A stretch of DNA of 64,000 bases from Dryas octopetala. Taxonomy: Eukaryota; Streptophyta; Magnoliopsida; Rosales; Rosaceae. Positions 26,085 to 36,330 of the stretch are shown piece after piece. The notes under the pieces are model-generated. The model saw only the letters and a program-made list of their open reading frames with translations, searched no databases and had not been told where the DNA came from. A program made the translations under genes and the position numbers. The first letter of the stretch is position 1; every line of letters starts with the position of its first letter. Location of the stretch: contig OY992836.1 of NCBI GenBank assembly GCA_963921425.1, forward strand, positions 18,121,614 through 18,185,613, written 5' to 3'.

Positions 26085-27071
26085 TCAAAACTCCTTAAAG
26101 ACCTTCCTGAGCTGTTCAAGGGTGACAAACAGCACCACAGTGAAGGGTCCCTGCCTCGAAATTGTAGGAATAAAGCCCTTATAGAGGGCCATGGGGCCCT
26201 CAGCCCTCACAGTCTTCAAAGCACAATCCAGGGCCCCACTGTAGGGTGGGTCCCTCCCAGCCTCGACCTTCATGCTCATAACCCTCGTCTTGATCACATC
26301 TATCGGGTTCGAAGCCACCGCCGCCACGAACCCCGCCGCAAAACTCGCCGTCACGTGCGTCCCAAGCCCGTCGCCCATCACGTGACTCTCAATAATCGTC
26401 TCCTTGATCTGGTCGTACGACGCCAGCTGCGACGCCGTCACGATCATCGCGCGGTTCACCGTAAGCGCCGACCCGCGCCACAGGCTGCCAATACCCTCCT
26501 GCCGAGCCATACGCGCGATGGCGTCCACTACGTTCTTGTAGTCGCGGCGCTGCGCCGGCGGCAGCCGCCCGTCGGCCTGCATGCGGACCATGGCCACGTC
26601 GGCGGGGTTGCCGACGGCTGCCCCGACGCCGCCGGCGACGAGGCCGGCGAGGATCTTCCGGGTCAGGGGGAGGTTGCCGGATCCCGGGTCGGTCCATTTG
26701 GTTTTGAGGACGTCGTAGAGGCCCATGCGGGTGGTGGAGTAGAGGGTCTGGCGGAGGACGGTGGCAGAGACGCCGGAGAACAAGGCGGCGAGGCCTTCGG
26801 TTTGGACGATCTTGACGCCGACGGAGATGGGTCCGACACGTGGCGGAGGCGCGGGCACGTGAGGCGGCGGAGCGAGCATGGTGGCAGAATGGGAAGAATG
26901 AAAGGCGAAAGCGGGTCGGAGAGCGTGAATGGGTTGTACTTGTGGGATGTGGGCGGGTCGACCCTTTTCGCCCTGGAGCTGCATTCGGACTTTAATGAGA
27001 TCGAGAGGGTGGGTGGAACAGCCGGCGACAATGGAAGCTATGCCTCCCTCGACGAAACCTTTGAGACCCAT
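26085..27071 (-). CDS. DIC1: Mitochondrial dicarboxylate carrier / uncoupling protein 5 type
   Basis: Inner-membrane carrier of the SLC25 family that exchanges dicarboxylates such as malate and succinate for phosphate. It is intronless, 328 residues, starting MGLKGFVEGGIASIVAGCST. Three carrier repeats each show the signature: PLDLIKVRMQ (about 21-30), PADVAMVRMQ (about 157-166) and PIDVIKTRVM (about 257-266). A Pro/His-rich insertion (about 40-78) in the first matrix loop is typical of the plant DIC/UCP5 group. The coding region is clearly GC-richer than its surroundings. The family members I recall are also intronless. Whether it is DIC1, DIC2 or DIC3 by orthology is not resolved. Confidence 0.93.
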   Translation of the reverse strand: MGLKGFVEGGIASIVAGCSTHPLDLIKVRMQLQGEKGRPAHIPQVQPIHALRPAFAFHSSHSATMLAPPPHVPAPPPRVGPISVGVKIVQTEGLAALFSGVSATVLRQTLYSTTRMGLYDVLKTKWTDPGSGNLPLTRKILAGLVAGGVGAAVGNPADVAMVRMQADGRLPPAQRRDYKNVVDAIARMARQEGIGSLWRGSALTVNRAMIVTASQLASYDQIKETIIESHVMGDGLGTHVTASFAAGFVAAVASNPIDVIKTRVMSMKVEAGRDPPYSGALDCALKTVRAEGPMALYKGFIPTISRQGPFTVVLFVTLEQLRKVFKEF

Positions 27072-27328
27072 TTGGTAAAGTTGGTTAAAGGCTGAAAGGC
27101 AGTGTCTTTTGGGTTAAAAAAGAATGAAAGAATGGAGCAAAATTTGAGAGGAAAATGGGGTTAAGACCAGTAGGAGCTGGAGTTCATTTCACTGGAGATG
27201 AGGAGATGGGAATGGAGGGCAAAGGCTATGGAGGAGGAGTGAGGGACGCTGGGCCTCTGAGACATAGGCATCAAGAAATTGAGTTGGGGTTGAGATTTGT
27301 GAGTTGGAGGCTGAGAGAGAAGAGAGTC

Positions 27329-27336
27329 TATTTATA
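27329..27336 (-). promoter_or_regulatory. TATA box of the carrier gene
   Basis: TATAAATA on the minus strand, about 258 bases upstream of the carrier ATG, giving a predicted start near 27300 and a leader of about 230 bases. The open frame at 27155-27337 on the plus strand overlaps this leader and is not called. Confidence 0.6.
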
Positions 27337-27728
27337 GTAGGTAAGTGGGGAAGCAAGGAAGAAGGAGATGCCAGCCTCTAGACGCGGTTGGGTTGATGGG
27401 AGTGGGACCCACAAGGACCAACAGTCGCCCTAGTAGAGACACTGGGCTTCAGACTGAACTTGTACGCGAGCGATGCTTCAATTTGAGCCCTAGTAGTCTC
27501 AGCCGTCGGCCCCCCCCCAAGTTTCTAGGAGCCGCTCCTAATTAAACAAGTTGAAAATTGATTCCACACGTCATTTGTTTATTTACCTTTTTTTTTTTCA
27601 AAGATTTCTTGTCTTCTAGAGGAGTTTTTACTATTTAAGCATCTCCTCCTGCTTGACTTCTCCTCCATCTACGCAGACTACGCGCACAACGTTGTTTTAT
27701 AATTTCATTCGTGAAAAGCATTACAAAT

Positions 27729-28725
27729 AGAGGGCTGCTATTTGCACACCTTTTTTTTTTCTTTTTGTACACCCTTTTTTTCTTTTTTTCTCCTACACAC
27801 CCCACACACTTACCTCAAATTCAAAACCTCTCAACACATACCCAACCCATTACCAAAATACCCTCATTTCATTACACACCCTCCCCTCTTTCCTTCTTTT
27901 TTTTCTCTCGTTCACACCCCCTTCCCCTGTTTTTTTTTTTTTTTTTCCTTCTTCTTCTCCAACCCTCCCCCAGCCAGTCCCTCCACCCAACCCACCCAAC
28001 CCACCCAGCCCCTCAACCCCTTCCCTCTCCGACCAACCTCCCTGCATGCAGCACCGGCCACCCTCCTCAATCCCTCTCTCTCCTCCCCGCATGCAGCAGC
28101 ACCACCTCACTCCCTCCCCCCGTTTCACCTGACCCACCCAGCCCATCTCTCCCGCACCCTCCCTGCACCACCTTCCTCCCTCTCTCTTCCCCGGCAGCAC
28201 CACATCCCCGTCACATTCTCTCTCCTAGCTCCCTTTCTCTCTCTCGCGACTCCACCTCCCCGCAACACCACCTCTCCTGCAAGCTCCGCGAAGCCCAACT
28301 GCTGGCTCCAACTCCTTCCAGCCACCTTGTGCAGCACTGAGCTCAAACACCCGCCCGCCCAACTGCCTGGTCGCATCGTCGATGGAGCAGCTGGGCACTT
28401 CTCCGGGGTGGAAGCTCAACGGTGCGACGCGGGAGTGGCGCTGGCAGCAGCTTGGCTCTGTTAGAGACAAGACAGAGAAATGGAGAGAGGAGAGAAAATG
28501 AGGAGGTGACCGGTGGTGGTCTCACCTCTCGCCCAAGCAGAAAAAAAAAAAAAAAAAAGGTGGCAGTGGTTCGGCAGACCAGTGCCGAACCCGTCTGTTT
28601 CGTTCGACAGGTAACCGCCGAACGAACCTACTTTGTTCGGCGGTTACCTGTCGAACGAAACCGACGAGTTCGGCACTGGTCTGCCGAACCACCTGCCACC
28701 CTTTTTTTTTTTTCTATTTGCTTGG

Positions 28726-28782
<57 letters not shown>

Positions 28783-29146
28783 ATGTGGTAGTGGTGGTGG
28801 CTGTTTTGGTGGTGCAGGGGCTGAGGGGGTTGGTGCAGGGGCTGGAGGCCTAGGTGGGTTGGGTGGAGGGGGGAGGCCGGAGGGGGAGGGGGAGGGGGAG
28901 GGGGAGGGAGGGAGGGGTGGGTCGGGTGAGGGGTTGAGGGGCTAGGTGGGTTGGGTGGAGGGGCTGGCTGGGGGAAGGTTGGAGAAGAAGAAGAAGAAAA
29001 AAAAAACAGGGAAGGGGGTGTGAACAAGAGAAAAAAGAGAGGGAAAGAAGGGAGGGGGTTTATTGTCTTTTTTTTTTTTTGAGTTTTTTTTTTTCTAATA
29101 GGGGTGTGCAAAAAGAAAAAAAAGGGTGTGTAAATAGTAGCTCTCT
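27729..29146. mobile_element. Foldback TIR transposon, copy A
   Basis: Terminal inverted repeats of about 45 bp begin AGAGGGCTGCTATTTGCACA at 27729 and, reversed, AGAGAGCTACTATTTACACA at 29146. A 6-bp direct repeat ACAAAT flanks both ends (27723-27728, 29147-29152). The left half is C/T-rich and the right half G/A-rich, so the whole 1418 bp can fold back. There is a near-perfect central palindrome at 28528-28733. No transposase frame exists; the long open frames are Pro/Ser- or Gly/Glu-rich low-complexity readings. Superfamily is uncertain because 6 bp is unusual for plant DNA transposons. Confidence 0.85.
28528..28733. repeat. Central palindrome of foldback copy A
   Basis: The left arm starts TCTCGCCCAAGCAGAAAA and the right arm ends with its reverse complement. 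The inner parts GTTCGGCAGACCAGTGCCGA and GTTACCTGTCGAACGAAA also pair. The turn is near 28627-28632. A GA microsatellite follows the right arm (28730-28779). Confidence 0.9.
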
Positions 29147-29152
29147 ACAAAT

Positions 29153-29991
29153 ATTATGGGTAAAAATCACATATCGAACAAATTTAATGGGCTTTGGATT
29201 TTATTCTTATTTTCATTCTTTTGACCCCAACTTCAATGTGGTGAAGCATCTTCCACACTAGCCTCAGGTTGAAAAGCATGGTCCGGAAGCATTCATAGAG
29301 TCATGGTCGTGTGGCATACACATGCACAGCACATATATAATAAACGAGGGGAAATTGCATCACCCAACAGTTTGCACCACAAATTCTCATTCCATATTCA
29401 CAACTTTGCTACCAGCTGGTTCTCAACAATTGTTTTCTTCTGGCTACTTTCAGCTATATTTTTTTTCTTTGGCCACTTGAGAGAATATTACACATATATT
29501 TAATATGAGCCTTCCTTTTTCTGGTTTTACCTTTTTTTTTTTTTTTTAACTTGAACAACTCAACTCCCATGTTCAAGTTTTGGTTCATGCCCTGTTTGAA
29601 TAAAAAGTACCACTAAGAAATGGGCCAAAGACATCCACCAAAAAAATTTGAAGGGTCTTAATTGTGTGGTTTACCACTTAATATCAGAGGAATATCACAT
29701 CAGAATTTGGGTGGGACCTAAGCCAAGCTCAAATGGGAAAGAAAGTTGGCAGGGGAGGTAGCAACTGAGGAAGGAATTCATCTAACCACTAATTGCGGAT
29801 CTAATTGGGTCTATAAATTAGATCCAATTAATTGTTAAAATATTTGTTTTTTTTTTTTCCTGGAATAATAAATTATTTGTATTACTCTGAAATAAAAATA
29901 GTTGTGATTAGAAAAAACTGCTGGGTTGGGGAACCTTCATTCTCGGGCGCAGGAGAAAATAACACAAAAAAGGAATGAAAAAAGTTATAAA
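29153..29991. other. Intergenic, AT-rich
   Basis: No gene recognised. Contains T-runs near 29531 and 29849. A minus-strand T-run (plus A6 at 29978-29983), just downstream of the tRNA gene, is a plausible Pol III terminator. Confidence 0.5.
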
Positions 29992-30073
29992 CGTCGCCTG
30001 AGAGATTCGAACTCTCGCGGGGAAACCCCATGTACTTAGCAGGCACACGCCTTAACCACTCGGCCAAAGCGAC
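29992..30073 (-). tRNA. trnS-GCU: tRNA-Ser (anticodon GCT)
   Basis: 82-nt cloverleaf of class II form. The acceptor stem GTCGCTT pairs with AGGCGAC plus discriminator G. The A box is TGGCCGAGTGG. The anticodon loop CTGCTAA gives GCT, reading AGC/AGT Ser codons. There is a long variable arm, and the T arm contains AGTTCGAATCT. No intron. On the upstream minus side lie CAA motifs (AACAACG) and a TATA-like ATATATATTATAG, both usual for plant tRNA genes, with a T6 stretch just downstream. An open frame across it is spurious. Confidence 0.97.
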
Positions 30074-30875
30074 GTTGTTGCTACCAAGAAACTATAATAT
30101 ATATTTCTTTAAATAGAGCGTGATATAGTCCTTTCTCCTTACACACCTTCATGAGGATGTCGACAAATCACATTCACATTCACCTTTTTTTTTTTTTTTT
30201 GGCTCTGAAGTCTGAACACATTCCTGCCCAACATTACCAATTATTTTATCCACTGCCCAAAGCCCAACTTAAAGCATCTCCAATAGTCACTTCAATTTTC
30301 ACTTTTAAAATTATGCTTTGTTGACCTACGTGATAATTTAAATAGTCAAATTTACTTTTAATCTTTTTACTCCAACAGACTAAATAAACTTCATTAGTTT
30401 ATTATTATTCTTTATAATTTACATTAATTTTTATTTGATGTAAGTATATATGATGTGGCTCACCAAATCAAGCAGCCACAAACTTTTAAAGAGCATGTTA
30501 GAGATGCTCTGATTCATTAGGCCAGAATAATCCTAGTCTGATTTTGACCCACACCTCATGTTTTAGGGTTAGAGTGATTTGGGAGTTTGTTTTGGGGTTT
30601 TGTTTACTGTTTCTTTTGGACCTTTTCTATTTATTTATTTATTTATTTTGTGGTCAATTTTGGATCCTTTTTATGGTTAGGCCTTTCTGAATGTAGTTGT
30701 TGGGCCCTTTTTGTGTTTTGTTGATGTAAGCTTCGTTAGGCCTCTGTGTTTATGTAATCTTAGCCCTTTTGGGCTGTGTTAATGCATGCCCATTTCAACA
30801 AAAAAAAAAAAAAAAACACGGTAGTCGGTACCATGTTTACAGGAAAGAAAATCATTTACCCAATTCCCTCAGAAT
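30074..30875. other. Intergenic with probable LINE 3' tail
   Basis: From about 30533 the plus strand reads like the T/G-rich 3' tail of a plant LINE (GCCCTTTTGGGCTGTGTTAA) and ends in an A-run at 30799-30816. No coding remnant was recognised here, so the LINE call for this piece is tentative. Confidence 0.4.
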
Positions 30876-30881
30876 TTAAAA

Positions 30882-31078
30882 AGAGAGCTGCTATTTGCAC
30901 ACCCTTAAATTTCTTTTTGCACACCCTCAAAAATTTAATTTGTGAAATAACCAAAAACACCCAAAATAAAATTACCCAAAACCCCATCCTTTTATCATTC
31001 CCTCTTCCCTGTCACAGCACCCCACCCCCCCCCCCCGGTGAGAACCACTGCCGACCACCCCAGCCCCGTTCCGGCCTT

Positions 31079-31124
<46 letters not shown>

Positions 31125-32214
31125 CTTCCCTCTTACCCGCCGACCACCCCACCCCCATCCTCCCTCTCCTCTTTCTCTCTCCCCGAAACCAACCCAGCCC
31201 TTCACTCTCTCTCTCTACAACTCTGATCCCCTCCCCTTGCCGCACCACCTCCCTCTGCACCCCTCCCCTTTTGCCATCCCCCTCCCCTCCCCCTGCCGCA
31301 CCACCTCCCCCCTGCAACACTTCCCCTGCCGCACCACCTCCCCCCTGCACCCCTCCCCCTGCCGCACCACCTTCCCCCTGCACCCCTCCCCCTGCCGCAC
31401 CACCTCACCCCTGCAACACTCCCCCTGCCGCACCACCTCCCCCCTGCACCCCTCCCCCTGCCGCACCACCTCACCCCTGCAACACTCCCCCTGCCGCACC
31501 ACCTCACCCCTGCAACACTCCCCCTGCCGCACCACCTCCCCCCTGCAACCCTCCCCCTGCCGCACCACCTCACCCCTGCACCGCACCACCTCCCTCTGCA
31601 CCCCTGAAAATTAAAAAAAATATATATATATATGCAGGTGGTTCGGCGAACCGGTGCCGAACTCGGCTGTTTCGTTCGGCAGGCATCCACCGAATAGAAG
31701 AGGATTGTTCGGCGGGTACCTGCTGAATGAAATAGCCAGGTTCGGCACTGGTCTGTCGAACCTGCAATTTTTTTTTTTTTTTTAAGTTGGTGTTGCGGGG
31801 AGGAGAGAGAGAGGGAGGTGGTCGGGTGAGGGAAGGAGAGTGGGAGAGAGGTGGTCGGTGAGGGAGAGGAAGGGAGGGGGGAGGGAGGAGGGAGGAGGGA
31901 GGAGGGAGGGGGAGGGGGAGGGGCTGGGATATATGGCAGAGGCTTGCGGATGGGTGGCTGGTTTCAACATTTTTTTTTTTTGTTCTTTGTTTTTTTTTTT
32001 TAATTTAAAAATTCACATTTGGGGTAGGGTGTGTAGTGTTTGAATTAGGTGGGTGTGTAATGAGAAATTTTGGTGAGATTAATGAGGTTGGGGTATTTTG
32101 GTAATGGGAGGGGTGTGTAAAAGAGAAATTTTAAATTTTAGAAAATGATAAGAGGTGTGTAAGAGAAAAGTGTGTGCAAAAAGAAAAAAAAGGGTGTGCA
32201 AATAGCAGCTCTCT
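30882..32214. mobile_element. Foldback TIR transposon, copy B
   Basis: Same family as copy A: ends begin AGAGAGCTGCTATTTGCACA on both strands, and the inverted repeat continues with CCCTT...TTTCTTTTTGCACAC. The target duplication is TTAAAA (30876-30881, 32215-32220), again 6 bp. A central foldback (about 31635-31770, GGTTCGGCGAACCGGTGCCG...) resembles that of copy A but is more diverged. Between the left end and the centre lies a 33-bp minisatellite. It has no transposase, and all long open frames in it are repeat-generated. Confidence 0.85.
31285..31600. repeat. 33-bp GC-rich minisatellite
   Basis: About ten copies of a unit around CTGCCGCACCACCTCCCCCC and TGCAACACT. Because 33 is a multiple of three and the unit lacks stops, several frames stay open on both strands (11-residue repeats such as PCRTTSPLQHS). 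This explains the overlapping long open frames here. Confidence 0.9.
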
Positions 32215-32220
32215 TTAAAA

Positions 32221-33557
32221 AAGGTCATTAGGTGTACTGTCGTGCATGACTCATGAGATCAGATGGATTTTCAACCCATAACAATAAGTATTTCCATCCC
32301 TTTAACCCAATCCATCTGAGTATTTAATTTCCAATTGCTTGCTGACTTGACTTGATAATTAAGTTCATATCCATAAGATTAATATCAATTTAGCAAATAT
32401 TGTTCCACGATCCCAATCACCTGTTGCCGACCCGACCAACTTGGTCTGAATATATATCCAGTATTTGGTGCATTGATTTGTCAGCCAGCTTCAATGCATA
32501 TATATTCATTTCTAAATAGTTTAAGTTTTAAGTTTATATATTCAAAATGGTTGTGCAATATACTATCAGAGGTTTTGGTATCAGAAAGTTTTGCATTTAA
32601 AACCTGGGTTCATCAATGTAGATCAAGTACTGGGATTGTACTTATATTTTCTACATTTGTCAGCCTCTTTTATTGTAGTATTTATGATAGAAAGTAATAT
32701 AATATTTTATTATAAAGTTTTAATATATATAATCTTTTTGTTACAATATTGGGATAATCAATCTCTTAACTCATTTAAATCCTAACCTATTATTCCACCA
32801 TCTATCACCACTCAAATTAACTCTAAAAACTTATAAATTTTTAATATGACACGTCTCGATCAACAAATGGAAAAGTTTCTCATAGAATAATTAAATAGTC
32901 TTAAATAATATCCTTCGAATTATAAAGCAATTGAAAATGCAATGTGGGTAGGTCGTAATTAACTAAATGGTTAAAATAATATATATTTTAAACCGAATGT
33001 TATTTGAACGTTCTAAGCTTTCAAACTCCATTTTAAAAAATAAAATAAAAATAATTCAATGATTAGTAGTTTTTTTTTTTGGATAAATTTTCAAACATGA
33101 CACCTACTTTGGGGTCAATCTTAGTTTAGGACACCAGTTTGGGTTTGTTTTAGTGTATGACATATATTTAGGGTTTGTGTTAGTTTGGGACAATCCGTCA
33201 ACTCCGTTAACTTTTCCGTCCAAAAAGAGATCGATAATTTGATTATTTTATATTTTTAAAACAAATAAAAATTAAAGAAAAAAGAAAAAAAAACTAAAAA
33301 ACAAAGGTTACTACCTAAAAAAATCAAAACATTTTTTTTTGAGGAAAAAAAATCATTAAAAAGTTTAAAACTAAAAATTAATTTAAAATATATTAAAAGT
33401 TTAAAACTAATAACAAAAAAAGCAAAAAAAAAAAAAAGAGATGCAGCAGATCTGAGATTGCACTAACCTAACCCACACCGCCCAACCTACGCCCTATTGT
33501 TGACGGCAGCTTACCCGTCGGCGGAGGCCTCACCTGCCGACTCGATCCCAAGCTCCC

Positions 33558-33608
<51 letters not shown>

Positions 33609-34487
33609 TCCCCTTTTCGCCCCCAGCCTGCCCGACCACCTGTTGCACCCTATTCAACCCAGCCCCAACCTGGTTCGCCCCCTCCCCCCAGCCCCCACCC
33701 CGTCATAGCATTTGAACATTCTGCTTAATTTAAAGTTTGAATGTTGTTATCCCGTTTGAATGTTGGGGGAGCTACGTACCCCCAACAACTGCAATATTCA
33801 TATATTCATAGCTTATGTGATTATTTATAATTTCATAGTGGATGATTGCCAACATACTAATTAACAAACTAAGGCAAACTCTCAAAGATATATAAACGTA
33901 CGTTGACATTCTTATATATTGGACATTCTTAAACTCAATATATAGTATTCCTTAATAACTTGATAGTTGATTGCCAACCTGCTTAACAACCAGCACCTGC
34001 AAAAATTGAAATTAAAACCCTTGAAACTAATTAAGGCAAAGTTTGTTAGAGAAATAGTCATGACTTTTATTAATTTCTGTGATTTTTTTTCGTAAACAGA
34101 GAATTAATGATGTGTGAATGACACATGTCAAATTAACATATCTCCGGGACAGATCGAGTTCAAACTCTTAAAATTTTGCTCGAGAAAAATGGACATGCAT
34201 ATACAATATGACAGTCTGACTATCTAGATATTTATCGGGGCAAAGATAGCAAATTCATCTGATCGAAAAAAAGAAGAAAAGAAATTAAACTTCAATACCT
34301 TGCGACCTCGAATATTTTTATTTTATAATGAAAGTTCACATTAATTTATTCAAATTTGAAAAGTAAGATTATAAGATACGCGCTTTCCACCGTTTACAAG
34401 ATCAAAGAAGCAAGGAAAATTCCAAATGCTTCTTCAAATTATGACCTAAAAATAAAATAATACAGCACATTTTTAACAATTAATTGC
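32221..34487. other. Intergenic with half of a degraded long-TIR element
   Basis: No gene. From about 33080 to 33220 the plus strand repeats phrases such as GACACC..TTTGGG and TTAGTTTGGGACA, then CCGTCAACTCCGTTAAC, like the left arm of a Mutator-type foldback. A CT microsatellite follows at 33561-33604. I could not find a matching right arm before 34487, so it appears truncated. Confidence 0.5.
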
Positions 34488-36255
34488 TCAAATTAAGCCA
34501 CCGGTGTAAGGTACTCCAGTCTGAGGCAGCCAATTATCCCCTAGCAAGAAGTTGGACACTGTAAAATTAGCAGCATCAGTTGCATTGATGACATGGTAAC
34601 CCGGCCACGTGACCCGGTTCGTGGTGTTGGATCCAGGACCCGTATTATTATACTCAGCATAATACAGTGTGCTGAGTGCAAAGTCTCCACTCCACACACT
34701 CCACCCAACAGGCTCAATAAAACTGCCCATGAAAGTCTGCATGTAAACCGTCCTCGAGTACTCCTTCCACGGCCTCCCCAGATACGTCTTTACGCTATAA
34801 TTACTCGAAGCCAAATCGGGCGAGGGTGTAATGGTGCAATTGTGGATCGAAGTCCCGGTATTCTGGTTCGGGTCGGTTCGGCCCTGAGCCGTGATGGGAT
34901 TGAATTGGCCTGGATTGGGTTGACGAGGATATATGTTACAGTTTTGTAAAACAACTGCGGCGTTACCGAATATGAAATCAACAGTGCCGTAGATGTCACA
35001 TTCTCTGTAGAATTGTCTTTGAGAATGTGTGTATAAGGTGTCTTGGTAGCCTTCGAAGCTGCAGCTGTAGAACACTGACAAATCGGCCCCACTTCGGAGT
35101 GCTACTGCTTGTCCTTTGCTTGGTCCAGCCGTGTTGCGAATCGTAATGTTTACTGCCAAAAACCCTTGTCCCACCACAGCTGCAATTTTCAATAAGTTAG
35201 AGTACTCTTACTACCTACCTACATATTTGTAATATTTGCATGCACGAATATTTATTTGAAATGTACTCACCTAAAGTAGCAGAGTTGAAAGTGGAGAACC
35301 CATCACCAACGCTGTGATTCCCAGTAATAATCGTCTGATTGATACCATCTCCGATCATCAACAAGTACTTCTTCTTGGATATAATGGACACATACTCTTC
35401 ATAAACACCCGCAGTGACATATATCAAGAAGTAGCCATCAGCAGCAACCGAGTTATTGGGTGCGGCATTCACAGCGTCGTTAATGGTGGTGAAGTTCCCA
35501 CTCCCATCCTGACTCACAACCACAATGTCATTCACCACAACCTGTTCATCTCCCGCCTCAACAAGCCTCCTTCCCCGCCGATTCACGACCCAGTCGTAAA
35601 TGGCTTGAGCTCTTTTCGACATCTTCAACCGCAACCGTCCTTTTCCGAACCTGAGATGCCTCTTGGGCTGCTTTGGGGTTCCGTCTTTGTTCTTGGGCAC
35701 CCAACCCTTTGTGAAGAGAGCCAGAGAGACGCTGTACAGTTTTGTGTTGTTAGAGAGTGGGGCCCATAGGTCGTCTTTTGCGGAATCCGTACTGGATTGG
35801 AGCCCGTCGGAACAAGTCTGGTGGTTGGTTAAGGTGGCGCTGAGAAGGGTGTGGACGTCTTCGGCGTCCAAGCTGGGGAGGACGTCGCTGGTTTTGTTGA
35901 CGGTTTGGAGGGAGGTGGATAAGAAATCGATGTTTAAAGTTGCAAGGTCCTTGCAATCCTGGAGGGCTTGGATTGCAGGACCTTGTTGGAGATGTTTGTC
36001 GATTAAAGTCAAGAGGCTTCGGGATTGTGAGAGTGCGTATTGGACTGAGTAGCGGCCAAAGTCGTAGACATTGGCGTTGCGGCGGGGGAGGACTGATTTG
36101 CAATAGGCAGGGTGTGGGGTGAACTCGCATATGGTTTCGGGTGGGACGGAACTGTTGAGAGGGACATCAGCTGCGGCTAAACATGGAGAGAAAAGGAAAG
36201 GGAAAACAATGATGACAATTGAAAGACTTGCAAGAGGAAATAGCTTAGACTCCAT
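34488..36255 (-). CDS. Pectinesterase with N-terminal inhibitor domain, paralogue 1
   Basis: De-esterifies cell-wall homogalacturonan, releasing methanol. Two exons, 36255-35271 and 35179-34488, give 558 residues with a 91-base intron. The start MESKLFPLASLS is chosen over an upstream in-frame ATG at 36414 because it yields a clean signal peptide ending near LAAA and matches the paralogues. The PMEI domain is at about 35-190, the pectinesterase domain at about 250-558. Active-site landmarks present: GQAVALR, GYQDTLYTH, GTVDFIFGNAA and YLGRPWK. The processing motif before the catalytic domain reads GRRLV, where the paralogues have RRRLL. A TATA box lies upstream at 36321-36330. It is divergent from paralogue 2. 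Confidence 0.95.
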
Positions 36256-36320
36256 TGCTAAAGAGAGAGTGCGTGATCGAGAGAGCTTTGAGGAATGTAA
36301 TAGGTCACGGGGTATACATC

Positions 36321-36330
36321 TTTTTATATA
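36321..36330 (-). promoter_or_regulatory. TATA box of pectinesterase 1
   Basis: TATATAAAAA on the minus strand, about 66 bases upstream of the chosen ATG. It supports that ATG rather than the upstream in-frame one at 36414, which lies beyond the TATA box. Confidence 0.65.

Noticed and set aside
26079-27095. 338-residue plus-strand open frame
   Set aside because: Exact antisense of the mitochondrial carrier; Arg/His-rich composition and no family similarity. A by-product of GC-rich codons.
27711-28853. Several Pro/Ser- and Gly/Arg-rich open frames up to 240 residues
   Set aside because: They lie wholly inside foldback copy A and arise from C/T- and G/A-rich arms.
30776-31726. 316-residue Pro-rich open frame resembling an extensin
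   Set aside because: Spans the foldback end, a CT run and the 33-bp minisatellite; open in several frames; no signal peptide or SPPPP motif pattern.
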